Below are positions 42,821 to 50,200 of a stretch of DNA of 64,000 nt, piece by piece (positions within the stretch are counted from its first letter, which is position 1; each line of letters opens with the position of its first letter). The DNA lies in the NCBI RefSeq assembly GCF_022811605.1, contig NZ_CP094533.1, positions 2,232,001 to 2,296,000 of the forward strand, read 5' to 3'. Under the pieces are notes generated by a model. It worked only from the letters and a program-made list of their open reading frames with translations. It was not told the origin of the DNA and did no database searches. This DNA comes from Agromyces soli. GTDB lineage: Bacteria > Actinomycetota > Actinomycetes > Actinomycetales > Microbacteriaceae. The position numbers were made by a program, and so were the translations under genes.

Positions 42821-43405
42821 CTAGAGGCGGTCGAAGAAGGCGCGGAGGTGCGCCTCCTGCAGCGCGGGCGTCGAGGTCTGCGGCGAGATGAGGCTCATGA
42901 TGTTCGCGCCGACGTTCAGCAGCACGATCTCGTCGACGAGCTGCTCGTCGGGCGTCGCCGTGGTGATGTCGCCGTCCTCGCGGCCCTCGGCGAGATAGCG
43001 GGCGAGCGCGTCGCGCCAGACCGCGAGGTGCGCGAGGTAGGCGTCGTGGAGCGTCTCGTTCGAGACGGCGCGCTCCCAGAAGGAGAGCAGCACGCGGCCG
43101 GAGGTGATCCGCTCCTCGTCGAGCGGCATCGCGGCCCAGCAGATGGCCCGGAGGGCGGCGAGGCCGCGCTTGCCGGCCACCTCGGCCTCGATGTGCTCGC
43201 CCATCAGCCCGAGCGAGCGCTCGTAGGCGCCCTGGACGATCTCGTCCTTGCCGGGGAAGTAGTGCTTCAGTGCGCCGTTGGCGAAGCCCGCCTCCGCGGC
43301 GATCTCGCGCATCGTCGCGGCCTCGATGCCGCCCTTGACGATAAGCCGCCAGGTGACGTCGACGATGTCGCGACGTCGTTGGTCGTGGTCGATCACCTTC
43401 GGCAT
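42821..43405 (-). CDS. TetR family transcriptional regulator 1
   Basis: A 194-aa repressor-type protein with an N-terminal helix-turn-helix (IEAATMREIAAEAGFANGAL, about residues 25-44, then KHYFPGKDEI) and a ligand-binding helical domain. ATG 43405 (MPKVIDHDQRR) is preferred to the one five codons upstream because the neighbouring paralogue starts the same way and GAGGG precedes it. A dyad (site D, 43457-43472) overlaps its own -10-like TACACT, so it probably represses itself. Four related sites suggest it also controls the peptide ABC operon and the catabolic genes from 36 to 43 kb. Confidence 0.88.
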   Translation of the reverse strand: MPKVIDHDQRRRDIVDVTWRLIVKGGIEAATMREIAAEAGFANGALKHYFPGKDEIVQGAYERSLGLMGEHIEAEVAGKRGLAALRAICWAAMPLDEERITSGRVLLSFWERAVSNETLHDAYLAHLAVWRDALARYLAEGREDGDITTATPDEQLVDEIVLLNVGANIMSLISPQTSTPALQEAHLRAFFDRL

Positions 43406-43456
43406 CCGGCCCTCTTCCATCCTCGCGCGGGCGGCGCAGATCGCCGACGCTCACGC

Positions 43457-43472
43457 GTCAACCAGTGTAGGC
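43457..43472. promoter_or_regulatory. Operator site D (GTCAAC-CAGT-GTAGGC)
   Basis: It lies 52 bases upstream of the TetR 1 start and over the minus-strand -10-like TACACT (43464-43469). It matches sites A and E in the GTCAAC and GTAG halves. Confidence 0.55.
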
Positions 43473-43478
43473 GAACGA

Positions 43479-44075
43479 TCAGCGGCGGGCGCGGAAGCGG
43501 TCGAGCAGCGCGTCGAGCCCCTGGTCGAGGTGCGCGTCGCCCGCCTCGTCGGGCATCAGCACGGCGATCATCTGCCAGCCGGCGTTCCTCGCGGAGACCT
43601 CGTTCACCGCGGTCGCGATGTCGATCCCCTCGGCGAGCTCGCCGTCGTCGCGCGCCTCGCCGAGGAAGCGGTGCATGAGCTGACGCCAGCGCAGATTGTG
43701 CTCGCGGTGGATCTCCCAGATCTCGCGGTCCTGGGCGGCGTGGTCCCAGAATGCGAGCACGACCTTCGCGTAGCGCGGGCCCGCCTCGCCGAACGGCAGG
43801 ATCTCGAGGCACATCTCGCGGAGCGCGGCGAGCCCCCTGAGTCCCTCGACGCCGGCCAGGATGCGGTCGTTGGCCTGGGTGTGCAGCCGCTGGAACGCCG
43901 CGGTGAGCACGCTCTGCTTGTCGGGGAAGTAGCGGGCGATGGCCCCGTGCGCGTACCCGGCCTCCGCCGCGATCTCGCGCATCGTCGCCCGCTCGAAGCC
44001 GTCGCGCACGATGAGCCGCATGAGCGCCTCGACGATGTGGGCGCGCCGCTCGTCGTGATCCACGATCTTCGGCAT
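43479..44075 (-). CDS. TetR family transcriptional regulator 2
   Basis: A 198-aa TetR protein, paralogue of TetR 1 (MPKIVDHDERRAHIV versus MPKVIDHDQRRRDIV). The helix-turn-helix is ERATMREIAAEAGYAHGAI followed by ARYFPDKQSV. The ATG at 44075 has an excellent AGGAGGT. It is divergent from the sulfonate-type ABC operon, and a perfect dyad at 44218-44239 is the likely operator, so the ligand is probably the solute of that importer or a product of the sulfatase. Confidence 0.9.
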   Translation of the reverse strand: MPKIVDHDERRAHIVEALMRLIVRDGFERATMREIAAEAGYAHGAIARYFPDKQSVLTAAFQRLHTQANDRILAGVEGLRGLAALREMCLEILPFGEAGPRYAKVVLAFWDHAAQDREIWEIHREHNLRWRQLMHRFLGEARDDGELAEGIDIATAVNEVSARNAGWQMIAVLMPDEAGDAHLDQGLDALLDRFRARR

Positions 44076-44217
44076 GGCGCACCTCCTGTCGCGACGATCA
44101 TACGGATGCCTCGGACCGATGATGCGCTCCGGTCGGGGCGGGATGCGGCGTTTCGTCTCCATTTGGTGATTATCGTTACCCATCCGTGATCCAGCACCAC
44201 GCGAAGGTCGGTATCGT

Positions 44218-44239
44218 TTAGTCACCAATCGGTGACTAA
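44218..44239. promoter_or_regulatory. Perfect inverted repeat, candidate TetR 2 operator
   Basis: TTAGTCACC-AATC-GGTGACTAA, 9-4-9, lies 70 bases before the binding-protein ATG in the divergent gap. A weaker related dyad, GGTGAT-TATC-GTTACC, lies at 44165-44180. Confidence 0.7.
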
Positions 44240-44309
44240 CCGTTCGTGGCGAACCGATCGCCCTCCCTGATCGAACCGGTCGCATCCCCCGACGACGAAG
44301 GAGTCGCTC

Positions 44310-45311
44310 ATGAAGACCACCTCCCGCATCGCGGCGGCCGTGGCAGCCATCCCGCTCGCGGCGCTCGCGTTCACGGCCTGCTCATCCGGTGCGCCCGCGG
44401 CCACCGACGGCGCGGACGGCGGCACGACCCGGCTCAAGGTGGCGACCATCGGTCTCACCTCCGACGGCGCCCTGCTCACCGGCATCGAGCAGGGCTTCTT
44501 CGAGGAGGAGGGCCTCGAGCTCGAGACCAGCGTCGTCGCCAACCCGCCCGCAGGCCTCGCCGCCGTGCAGAGCGGGCAGGTCGACATCGCCTACTCGCCG
44601 AGCATCCCGCTCCTGAACGCGCTCAGTCAGGGCGTGCCCGTGAAGGTCATCGGCGCCGCCGACGGCTACCCGGAGGACGCGGCCACCGCCGAGGACCCGG
44701 CCGCCCTCGACGACACCGGGCTCTTCGCCGCCGCCGGCAGCGGCGTCGCCGACGTCGCCGACCTCGCGGGCAAGACCATCGCGATCCCGGCGCGCAAGGC
44801 GCAGCTCGAGGTCGTCATCGCCGGCGAGCTCGAGAAGGCCGGGATCGACCCCGCGAGCGGCGTGAACTGGGTCGTGCTCGATTTCACCTCCGCGGTCGCC
44901 GCGCTGAAGAACGGCACCGTCGATGCCGCGGGGCTCGTGAGCCCCTTCACCACCGAGGCCGCCGCGGCGGGCGCGACGCAGATCTCCGCCCCCTCGGTCG
45001 GCTTCTTCGAGCGCGGCGCGACGGGACTCTGGACCGCCGGCGCCTCGACCGTCGAGCAGAAGGCCGACGCGATCGCCGCCTTCCAGCGCGCCCTCGTGAA
45101 GACGAACGCCTACGCCACCGAGCACCCCGAGGAGGCCATCCAGGCCGGGCTCGACTACACCGGCTCGACGCTCACGCTCGACGAGGTCAAGGTGCCCGTC
45201 TGGCCGGCCGAGGTGAAGGCCGAGGACCTCGAGCTGCCCAATGAGAAGATGGTCGAGCTCGGCTTCCTCCAGAAGCCCGTCGAGCTCGACGGCGTCATCG
45301 TCACGGGCTGA
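44310..45311 (+). CDS. ABC transporter substrate-binding lipoprotein (SsuA/TauA/ThiY type)
   Basis: A 333-aa periplasmic-type binding protein anchored by a lipobox (LAFTAC, cysteine near residue 24). It starts its mature fold with LKVATIGLTSDGALLTGIEQGFF and contains VQSGQVDIAYSPS and LAGKTIAIPARKAQLE, the NMT1/SsuA pattern for sulfonates, taurine, aliphatic sulfate esters or thiamine precursors. ATG follows AAGGAG. It is cotranscribed with two permeases, an ATPase and a sulfatase, so a sulfate ester is the most likely ligand (inference). Confidence 0.88.
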   Translation: MKTTSRIAAAVAAIPLAALAFTACSSGAPAATDGADGGTTRLKVATIGLTSDGALLTGIEQGFFEEEGLELETSVVANPPAGLAAVQSGQVDIAYSPSIPLLNALSQGVPVKVIGAADGYPEDAATAEDPAALDDTGLFAAAGSGVADVADLAGKTIAIPARKAQLEVVIAGELEKAGIDPASGVNWVVLDFTSAVAALKNGTVDAAGLVSPFTTEAAAAGATQISAPSVGFFERGATGLWTAGASTVEQKADAIAAFQRALVKTNAYATEHPEEAIQAGLDYTGSTLTLDEVKVPVWPAEVKAEDLELPNEKMVELGFLQKPVELDGVIVTG

Positions 45312-45317
45312 TCCGGC

Positions 45318-46094
45318 ATGCGCGTCCCGCTCCTTCGAACCGGAGTCGGCGCGGCCGGCGCGGTGGCGGCGCTCGGCGCCTGGCAGCTCGCCGCCACCGC
45401 CGGCCCGCTCGCCGACTCGCCACTGCCGACCGCGGCGGACTCGATCGGCACCCTCGCCCGCCTCTTCGCGACCCCCGAACTCTGGCGGGCGCTCGGCGAC
45501 ACCGTCGTCATGGCGATCGCCGGCCTTCTGCTGGCCACCGTCGTCGGGGTGGTGCTCGGCGTCGGCATCGGCACCTCGCCGCTCGCCATGCACGCCACCC
45601 GCGTGCCGCTCGAGTTCTTGAAGCCGATCCCGCCGATCGTCATCCTGCCGATCGTCGTGCTCGTGCTCGGGCCCACGATGGCGATGGGGGTGTTCCTCGT
45701 CTTCTTCGGCTGCTTCGTCGCGATCGCCGTGCAGTCCGCCGCAGGCGTCTTCGACACCGATCCGGTGGCCCGGGCGACCGGCCGCTCCTACGGCATGGGC
45801 CGCGGCGAGATCCTCACCAGGATCGTGCTGCCGAGCGCCCTGCCGTACATCGGCACCGCCATCCGCGTCGCCGCGCCGACCTCGCTCATCGTCGCGGTCG
45901 TCGCCGGACTCCTCGGCGGCGGACCCGGCCTCGGCCAGAGTCTGCTGCTCGCGCAGATCTCCGGTGACCAGGCGCAGCTGTTCGCCTACGTGCTCGCACT
46001 CGGCATCCTCGGGCTCCTCGTGCAGGGCCTCAGCCAGTGGGGCGAGCGGCGCCTGCTGCACTGGCACCCGCAATACCGGAAGGAGATCAGGTGA
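45318..46094 (+). CDS. ABC transporter permease (SsuC/TauC type)
   Basis: A 258-aa inner-membrane permease with about six helices. It has the conserved TauC-like stretch PLEFLKPIPPIVILPIVVLV and the EAA loop ARATGRSYGMGRGEILTRIV contacting the ATPase. ATG lies seven bases after the binding-protein stop. It is distinct from the second permease at 46094, so the transporter is probably a heterodimer, less common in this family. The stop overlaps the next start region. Confidence 0.88.
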   Translation: MRVPLLRTGVGAAGAVAALGAWQLAATAGPLADSPLPTAADSIGTLARLFATPELWRALGDTVVMAIAGLLLATVVGVVLGVGIGTSPLAMHATRVPLEFLKPIPPIVILPIVVLVLGPTMAMGVFLVFFGCFVAIAVQSAAGVFDTDPVARATGRSYGMGRGEILTRIVLPSALPYIGTAIRVAAPTSLIVAVVAGLLGGGPGLGQSLLLAQISGDQAQLFAYVLALGILGLLVQGLSQWGERRLLHWHPQYRKEIR

Positions 46095-46930
46095 TGGTCT
46101 TCACCTCATCCATCCCCGCCCGCACCTCGGTCGCGCGCCGCGCCGGCCGCAGCGGCACGCCGCGCTGGGTGCTGATCGGCACCGAAGTACTCGTGCCGAT
46201 CGTGCTGCTCGGGCTGTGGTGGGTTTCCTCCGCGAACTCGACGAACACCTTCTTCCCGCCGTTGCAGGTGATCCTCGAGCGGCTCCTGCAGCTCGTGCAG
46301 ACGCCGACGTTCCTCGTCGACGTCGGATCCTCGCTCGGCAACCTGCTGCTCTCCTTCGTGCTCGCGAGCGTCATCGGCGTGCTGCTCGGCGCCGCCCTCG
46401 GCCTCGTGCCGGCGCTCGCCTGGTTCGTCGAGCCCACGATCCACTTCTTCCGGGCCATCCCGCCCGTGGCCCTCGTGCCGATCTTCGTTTCGCTCATCGG
46501 CTTCGGCAACGAGACGCGGATCCTCTCGATCACGCTGGCCGCCCTCTTCCCCGTGCTCATCTCGACGATGGACGGGATCCGCGGCACCGAGCCCACCCTC
46601 GCCATGGTGAGCCGGGTGTACCGGATCGGCTGGTTCGACCGCCTCGTCTCCGTGACCCTGCCCGCAGCGAGCCCGCGCATCCTCTCCGGCATGCAGGTGA
46701 GCCTCATCACCGCCTTCGTCGTGATGATCGCGAGCGAGATGCTCGGCTCCTCGACGGGGCTCGGGGCGGCCACCCTGCTCGCCCAGCAGTCCTTCGCCAT
46801 CGCCGACATGTGGGTCGGCATCCTCGTCCTCGGCGTGATCGGCTACGCGACCACGGCCGTGTTCACCCTCTTCCGGCGCCGCGTGCTGCGCTGGTACCTC
46901 GCCTCGCAACAGCAGGAGAAGAACGCATGA
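46094..46930 (+). CDS. ABC transporter permease (SsuC/TauC type), second subunit
   Basis: A 278-aa permease with the same fold (FFRAIPPVALVPIFVSLIGFG and EAA-like VSRVYRIGWFDRLVSVTLP). Either the GTG at 46091, which overlaps the preceding stop, or the ATG at 46094 could start it; AAGGAG lies eight bases before the ATG. Two different permease genes in one operon suggest a heterodimeric channel. The stop overlaps the ATPase start (ATGA). Confidence 0.87.
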   Translation: MVFTSSIPARTSVARRAGRSGTPRWVLIGTEVLVPIVLLGLWWVSSANSTNTFFPPLQVILERLLQLVQTPTFLVDVGSSLGNLLLSFVLASVIGVLLGAALGLVPALAWFVEPTIHFFRAIPPVALVPIFVSLIGFGNETRILSITLAALFPVLISTMDGIRGTEPTLAMVSRVYRIGWFDRLVSVTLPAASPRILSGMQVSLITAFVVMIASEMLGSSTGLGAATLLAQQSFAIADMWVGILVLGVIGYATTAVFTLFRRRVLRWYLASQQQEKNA

Positions 46931-47721
46931 CCTCCGACACCCTCCGCGATGCGCCCGTGCGGCTCAGCGTCCGCGGCCTCGCCAAGAGCTACGACACCAA
47001 GCGGGGCAGCGTGCCCGTCATCGCCGACCTCACCTTCGACGTGCGCGTCGGAGAGATCGCCTGCATCGTCGGCCCCTCCGGCATCGGCAAGACGACGCTG
47101 TTGAAATGCCTGACCGGCCTGCAGTCGATCAGCTCGGGCCAGGCCCTCATCGACGGACGGCCCATCGACGGGCCGCCGGAGGAAATGGCGCTCGTCTTCC
47201 AGGAGTACACCCGCTCCCTCATGCCGTGGCTCACCGTCGAGAAGAACGTGCGCCTCCCGCTGAAGCACCTGCGACTCCCGGCGGCCGAACGGGAGGAGCG
47301 CATCCGCGGCGCGCTCGCCGCGGTCGGCCTCGCCGGCGCCGAGTCGAAGTACCCCTGGCAGCTCTCGGGCGGCATGCAGCAGCGCGTCGCGATCGCCCGC
47401 GCCATCGCCTACCGGCCCGAGGTGCTCGTGATGGACGAGCCCTTCGCCTCCGTCGACGCGCAGACGCGCTTCGAGCTCGAGGACCTGTGCCTGCGCATCC
47501 GCGAGCAGTTCGGCATGACGATCGTCGTCGTCACGCACGACATCGACGAGGCGGTGTACCTCTCCGACCGCGTGATCGTGCTGGGGGAGCGGCCCGCCCG
47601 GGTCACCGAGATCATCGACGTCGACTTCGGCGGAGCTCGGGACCAGCTCACGACGCGCGCGGTACCCGAGTTCGCCGAGCTCCGCAGCGAGGTCTTCGAA
47701 CTCATCCGGAAGGCGGGCTGA
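46927..47721 (+). CDS. ABC transporter ATP-binding protein (SsuB/TauB type)
   Basis: A 264-aa cytoplasmic ATPase: Walker A GPSGIGKTT, Q-loop VFQEYTRSLMPWLTV, signature LSGGMQQRVAIA, Walker B VLVMDEPFASVDA and switch VTHDIDEAVYLSD. These match the nitrate/sulfonate/taurine importer ATPases. ATG overlaps the permease stop, and the sulfatase GTG follows after one base, so all five genes form a single coupled operon. Confidence 0.92.
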   Translation: MTSDTLRDAPVRLSVRGLAKSYDTKRGSVPVIADLTFDVRVGEIACIVGPSGIGKTTLLKCLTGLQSISSGQALIDGRPIDGPPEEMALVFQEYTRSLMPWLTVEKNVRLPLKHLRLPAAEREERIRGALAAVGLAGAESKYPWQLSGGMQQRVAIARAIAYRPEVLVMDEPFASVDAQTRFELEDLCLRIREQFGMTIVVVTHDIDEAVYLSDRVIVLGERPARVTEIIDVDFGGARDQLTTRAVPEFAELRSEVFELIRKAG

Positions 47722-47722
47722 G

Positions 47723-50032
47723 GTGGCGGAGCGCCGCGGCTACGAGCGCTTCGCCGGCCGGGCGGCCGAGTTCGCCTCCGAGTCCCGCCCGTCCTGGCCC
47801 GACCGCCCGCAGGCCCCGGCCGGAGCGCCGAACGTCGTGGTCATGCTCGTCGACGATCTCGGCTTCAGCGACCTCGGACCCTTCGGCAGCGAGATCCCGA
47901 CGCCGAACATCGACCGGCTGGCGGCGGGCGGCTGGGTCTTCACGAACTATCGCACCGCGCCGATGTGCTCGCCCGCGAGGGCCGCCCTGCTCACCGGGCT
48001 CAACCCGCACCGGGCCGGCTTCGGCTTCGTGGCGCACATCGATCCCGGCTACCCGGGCTACGCCTGCGAGCTGCCCGAGGACGCGCCCACCCTCGCGGAG
48101 TCCCTGCGCGCCGGCGGCTACGCGACGTTCATGGTCGGCAAGTGGCACCTCACCGTCGAGTCGCGCCTGCACGACGGCGCCGACCGCGCCAGCTGGCCGT
48201 TGCAGCGCGGCTTCGACCGCTACTTCGGCAGCATGGACGGGTTCACCGCGCTGCACCACCCGCACCGGCTCGTGCGCGACAACTCGGTCGTCGACGTGGC
48301 GGAGTTCCCCGAGGGGTACTTCCTCACCGATGAGCTCACCGACGAGGCGCTCGGCATGATCGACGAGCTCCGGGCGAACGACGCGGCCAAGCCGTTCTTC
48401 CTCTATTACGCGCACACCTCCGTGCACGGTCCGATCCAGGCGAAGGCCGAGGACATCGCCCGGCACGCCGGGCGCTACGAGCAGGGCTGGAACGCGCTCC
48501 GGGAGGCGCGCTTCACCCGGCAGCGCGAGCTCGGCGTGGTGCCGCCGTCGGCGGTGCTGCCGCCGGACGAGCTCGCCGACGGCGAGCGGATTCCGCACTG
48601 GGACACGCTGACGGATGCCGAGCGCGCCCTGTTCGCCCGGCATATGGAGGTCTACGCCGCCGCCGTCGACGAGGTCGATCAGAGCGTCGGCCGGCTCGTC
48701 GCCCGGCTCGAGGAGCTCGGCGAGCTCGATCGCACGATCATCGTCGTCGCGAGCGACAACGGCGGCACCGCCGAGGGCGGCCCCAGCGGCACCCGCAGCT
48801 ACTTCGCCCAGTTCGGGCTCTCGGGGGAGCTGCCGGCGGACTGGGTCGCCGACGTGCCCCGCGAGCTCGACGAGATCGGCGGCCCACGGGTGTTCGGCCA
48901 GTATCCGACGGGCTGGGCGCGGGTGTCGAACACCCCGTTCCGCTCGTTCAAGTCCTCGACGTACGAGGGCGGGGTGCACGCCCCGCTCGTGGTCTCCTGG
49001 CCCGGTGCGCCCGGGGCCGTGCGCGGTCTGCGCGAACAGTTCGTCTTCGTCGCCGATCTCGCCCCCACGATCCTCGAGCTCACCGGGGTCGCGCCACTCG
49101 TCGAGCGTGCCGGCCGCCCGGCGCAGCAGCCCGACGGCCGCAGCATGGCGGAGCTGCTCAGCGACCCGGCCGGAGCCGGGCGCGAGGCGCAGTACTTCGA
49201 GTGCGTCGGGCGTCGCGCGCTCGTCGCCGGCGACTGGAAGGCGCTCTCAGCGGCCCCGCCGGCGCGAGCGGACGGCGCGGCCGGCGGGCGGTGGGAGCTC
49301 TACGATCTCGCGGCCGACCCCACCGAGACACGCGATCTCGCCGCCGGCGAGCCGGCGCTCGTCCGGGAGCTCGCCGAACGCTGGCGGACCGAGGCGTGGC
49401 GCAACACGGTATTCCCCTTGGACGACGACGGCTCGCTGCAGGACGTGCGACCGGCGGGGGAGTCGGCGCTGTCGGAACCGGTCGTGCTGCCGCCGTTCCG
49501 GCCGCCCCTCGAACGCTTCCGCGCCTCGCGCCTCACCGTGCTGCGCTCCTTCGCCGTCGAGGTCGAGCTGCTCGTCGACGCGGATGCCTCGGGCGTCGTC
49601 GTCGCGCACGGCGATCAGGGCGGCGGGTACCTGCTCGCCGTCGACGAGGGGCGCTGGCTGCTCTCCTACAACGCGTACGGCGAAGTGCACCGCGCGCGAG
49701 GCGGGCGGGTGGCGTCCGGCCCGCACGGGGTGCTGCTGAGGGTCGACGAGCTCGACGGACTGCGCTGGCGGCTGACGCTCGAGGTCGACGGGACCGTCGA
49801 GGCGATCGTGCCGTCGGTGCCGATGCTGTTCGGCATGGCGCCGTTCACCGGCATCAGCGTCGGCTACGACTACGGCGGGCCGGTGGACTGGGGGCTGCAC
49901 GAGGCGCACGGCGCCTATCGCTTCACGGGCGGGTCGATCGAACGGCTGCGCTACGTACCGGGGGAGCCGTCGCGGCACGACCGGCGGGTGCTCCTCGCGA
50001 TCGACGAGGCGGTCGCCGCGATCGCGGACTGA
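47723..50032 (+). CDS. Type I (formylglycine) arylsulfatase
   Basis: Sulfate ester hydrolase of 769 aa. The active-site motif CSPARAALLTG places the cysteine that becomes formylglycine at residue 82 (C-x-P-x-R). Metal and substrate residues appear in LVDDLGFSDLG, GKWHLT, and ASDNGGTAEGG. A C-terminal domain of about 200 residues follows the usual catalytic part, as in long bacterial AtsA/AtsD-type enzymes. No signal peptide is visible, so it should act in the cytosol on imported esters. A formylglycine-generating enzyme is required and is not in the window. It is the last gene of the importer operon. Confidence 0.9.
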   Translation: MAERRGYERFAGRAAEFASESRPSWPDRPQAPAGAPNVVVMLVDDLGFSDLGPFGSEIPTPNIDRLAAGGWVFTNYRTAPMCSPARAALLTGLNPHRAGFGFVAHIDPGYPGYACELPEDAPTLAESLRAGGYATFMVGKWHLTVESRLHDGADRASWPLQRGFDRYFGSMDGFTALHHPHRLVRDNSVVDVAEFPEGYFLTDELTDEALGMIDELRANDAAKPFFLYYAHTSVHGPIQAKAEDIARHAGRYEQGWNALREARFTRQRELGVVPPSAVLPPDELADGERIPHWDTLTDAERALFARHMEVYAAAVDEVDQSVGRLVARLEELGELDRTIIVVASDNGGTAEGGPSGTRSYFAQFGLSGELPADWVADVPRELDEIGGPRVFGQYPTGWARVSNTPFRSFKSSTYEGGVHAPLVVSWPGAPGAVRGLREQFVFVADLAPTILELTGVAPLVERAGRPAQQPDGRSMAELLSDPAGAGREAQYFECVGRRALVAGDWKALSAAPPARADGAAGGRWELYDLAADPTETRDLAAGEPALVRELAERWRTEAWRNTVFPLDDDGSLQDVRPAGESALSEPVVLPPFRPPLERFRASRLTVLRSFAVEVELLVDADASGVVVAHGDQGGGYLLAVDEGRWLLSYNAYGEVHRARGGRVASGPHGVLLRVDELDGLRWRLTLEVDGTVEAIVPSVPMLFGMAPFTGISVGYDYGGPVDWGLHEAHGAYRFTGGSIERLRYVPGEPSRHDRRVLLAIDEAVAAIAD

Positions 50033-50037
50033 CCGGA

Positions 50038-50075
50038 GGGGCGGATCGGCGCAGGGCACGGCGCCGATCCGCCCC
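50038..50075 (+). terminator. Terminator hairpin after the sulfatase
   Basis: A perfect 15-bp GC-rich stem (50038-50052 with 50061-50075) around AGGGCACG, five bases past the stop. Confidence 0.75.
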
Positions 50076-50082
50076 ACTGGTT

Positions 50083-50163
50083 CCCTGAGCTTGTCGAAGG
50101 GAACGCCGCCCTGGCTCCCTGAGCTTGTCGAAGGGAATGCCGCTTCGACAGGCTCAGCGAACC
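50083..50163. repeat. REP-like repeats (CCCTGAGCTTGTCGAAGGG family)
   Basis: CCCTGAGCTTGTCGAAGGG occurs at 50083-50101 and 50117-50135 in direct orientation, then an inverted variant (TTCGACAGGCTCAGCGAACC) at 50144-50163. This short palindromic element is widespread between genes in many high-GC bacteria. It lies at the convergent sulfatase/amidohydrolase junction. Confidence 0.85.
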
Positions 50164-50200
50164 AGACAGGTCAGCGACCCACACGGGCTCAGCGAGCCGC

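Noticed and set aside
31681-44075. Genomic island or integrative element carrying the accessory block
   Set aside because: No integrase, transposase, attachment repeats or visible composition shift; codon and base use look like the flanks. The tRNA-Thr at 3671 has no partial duplicate in the window.
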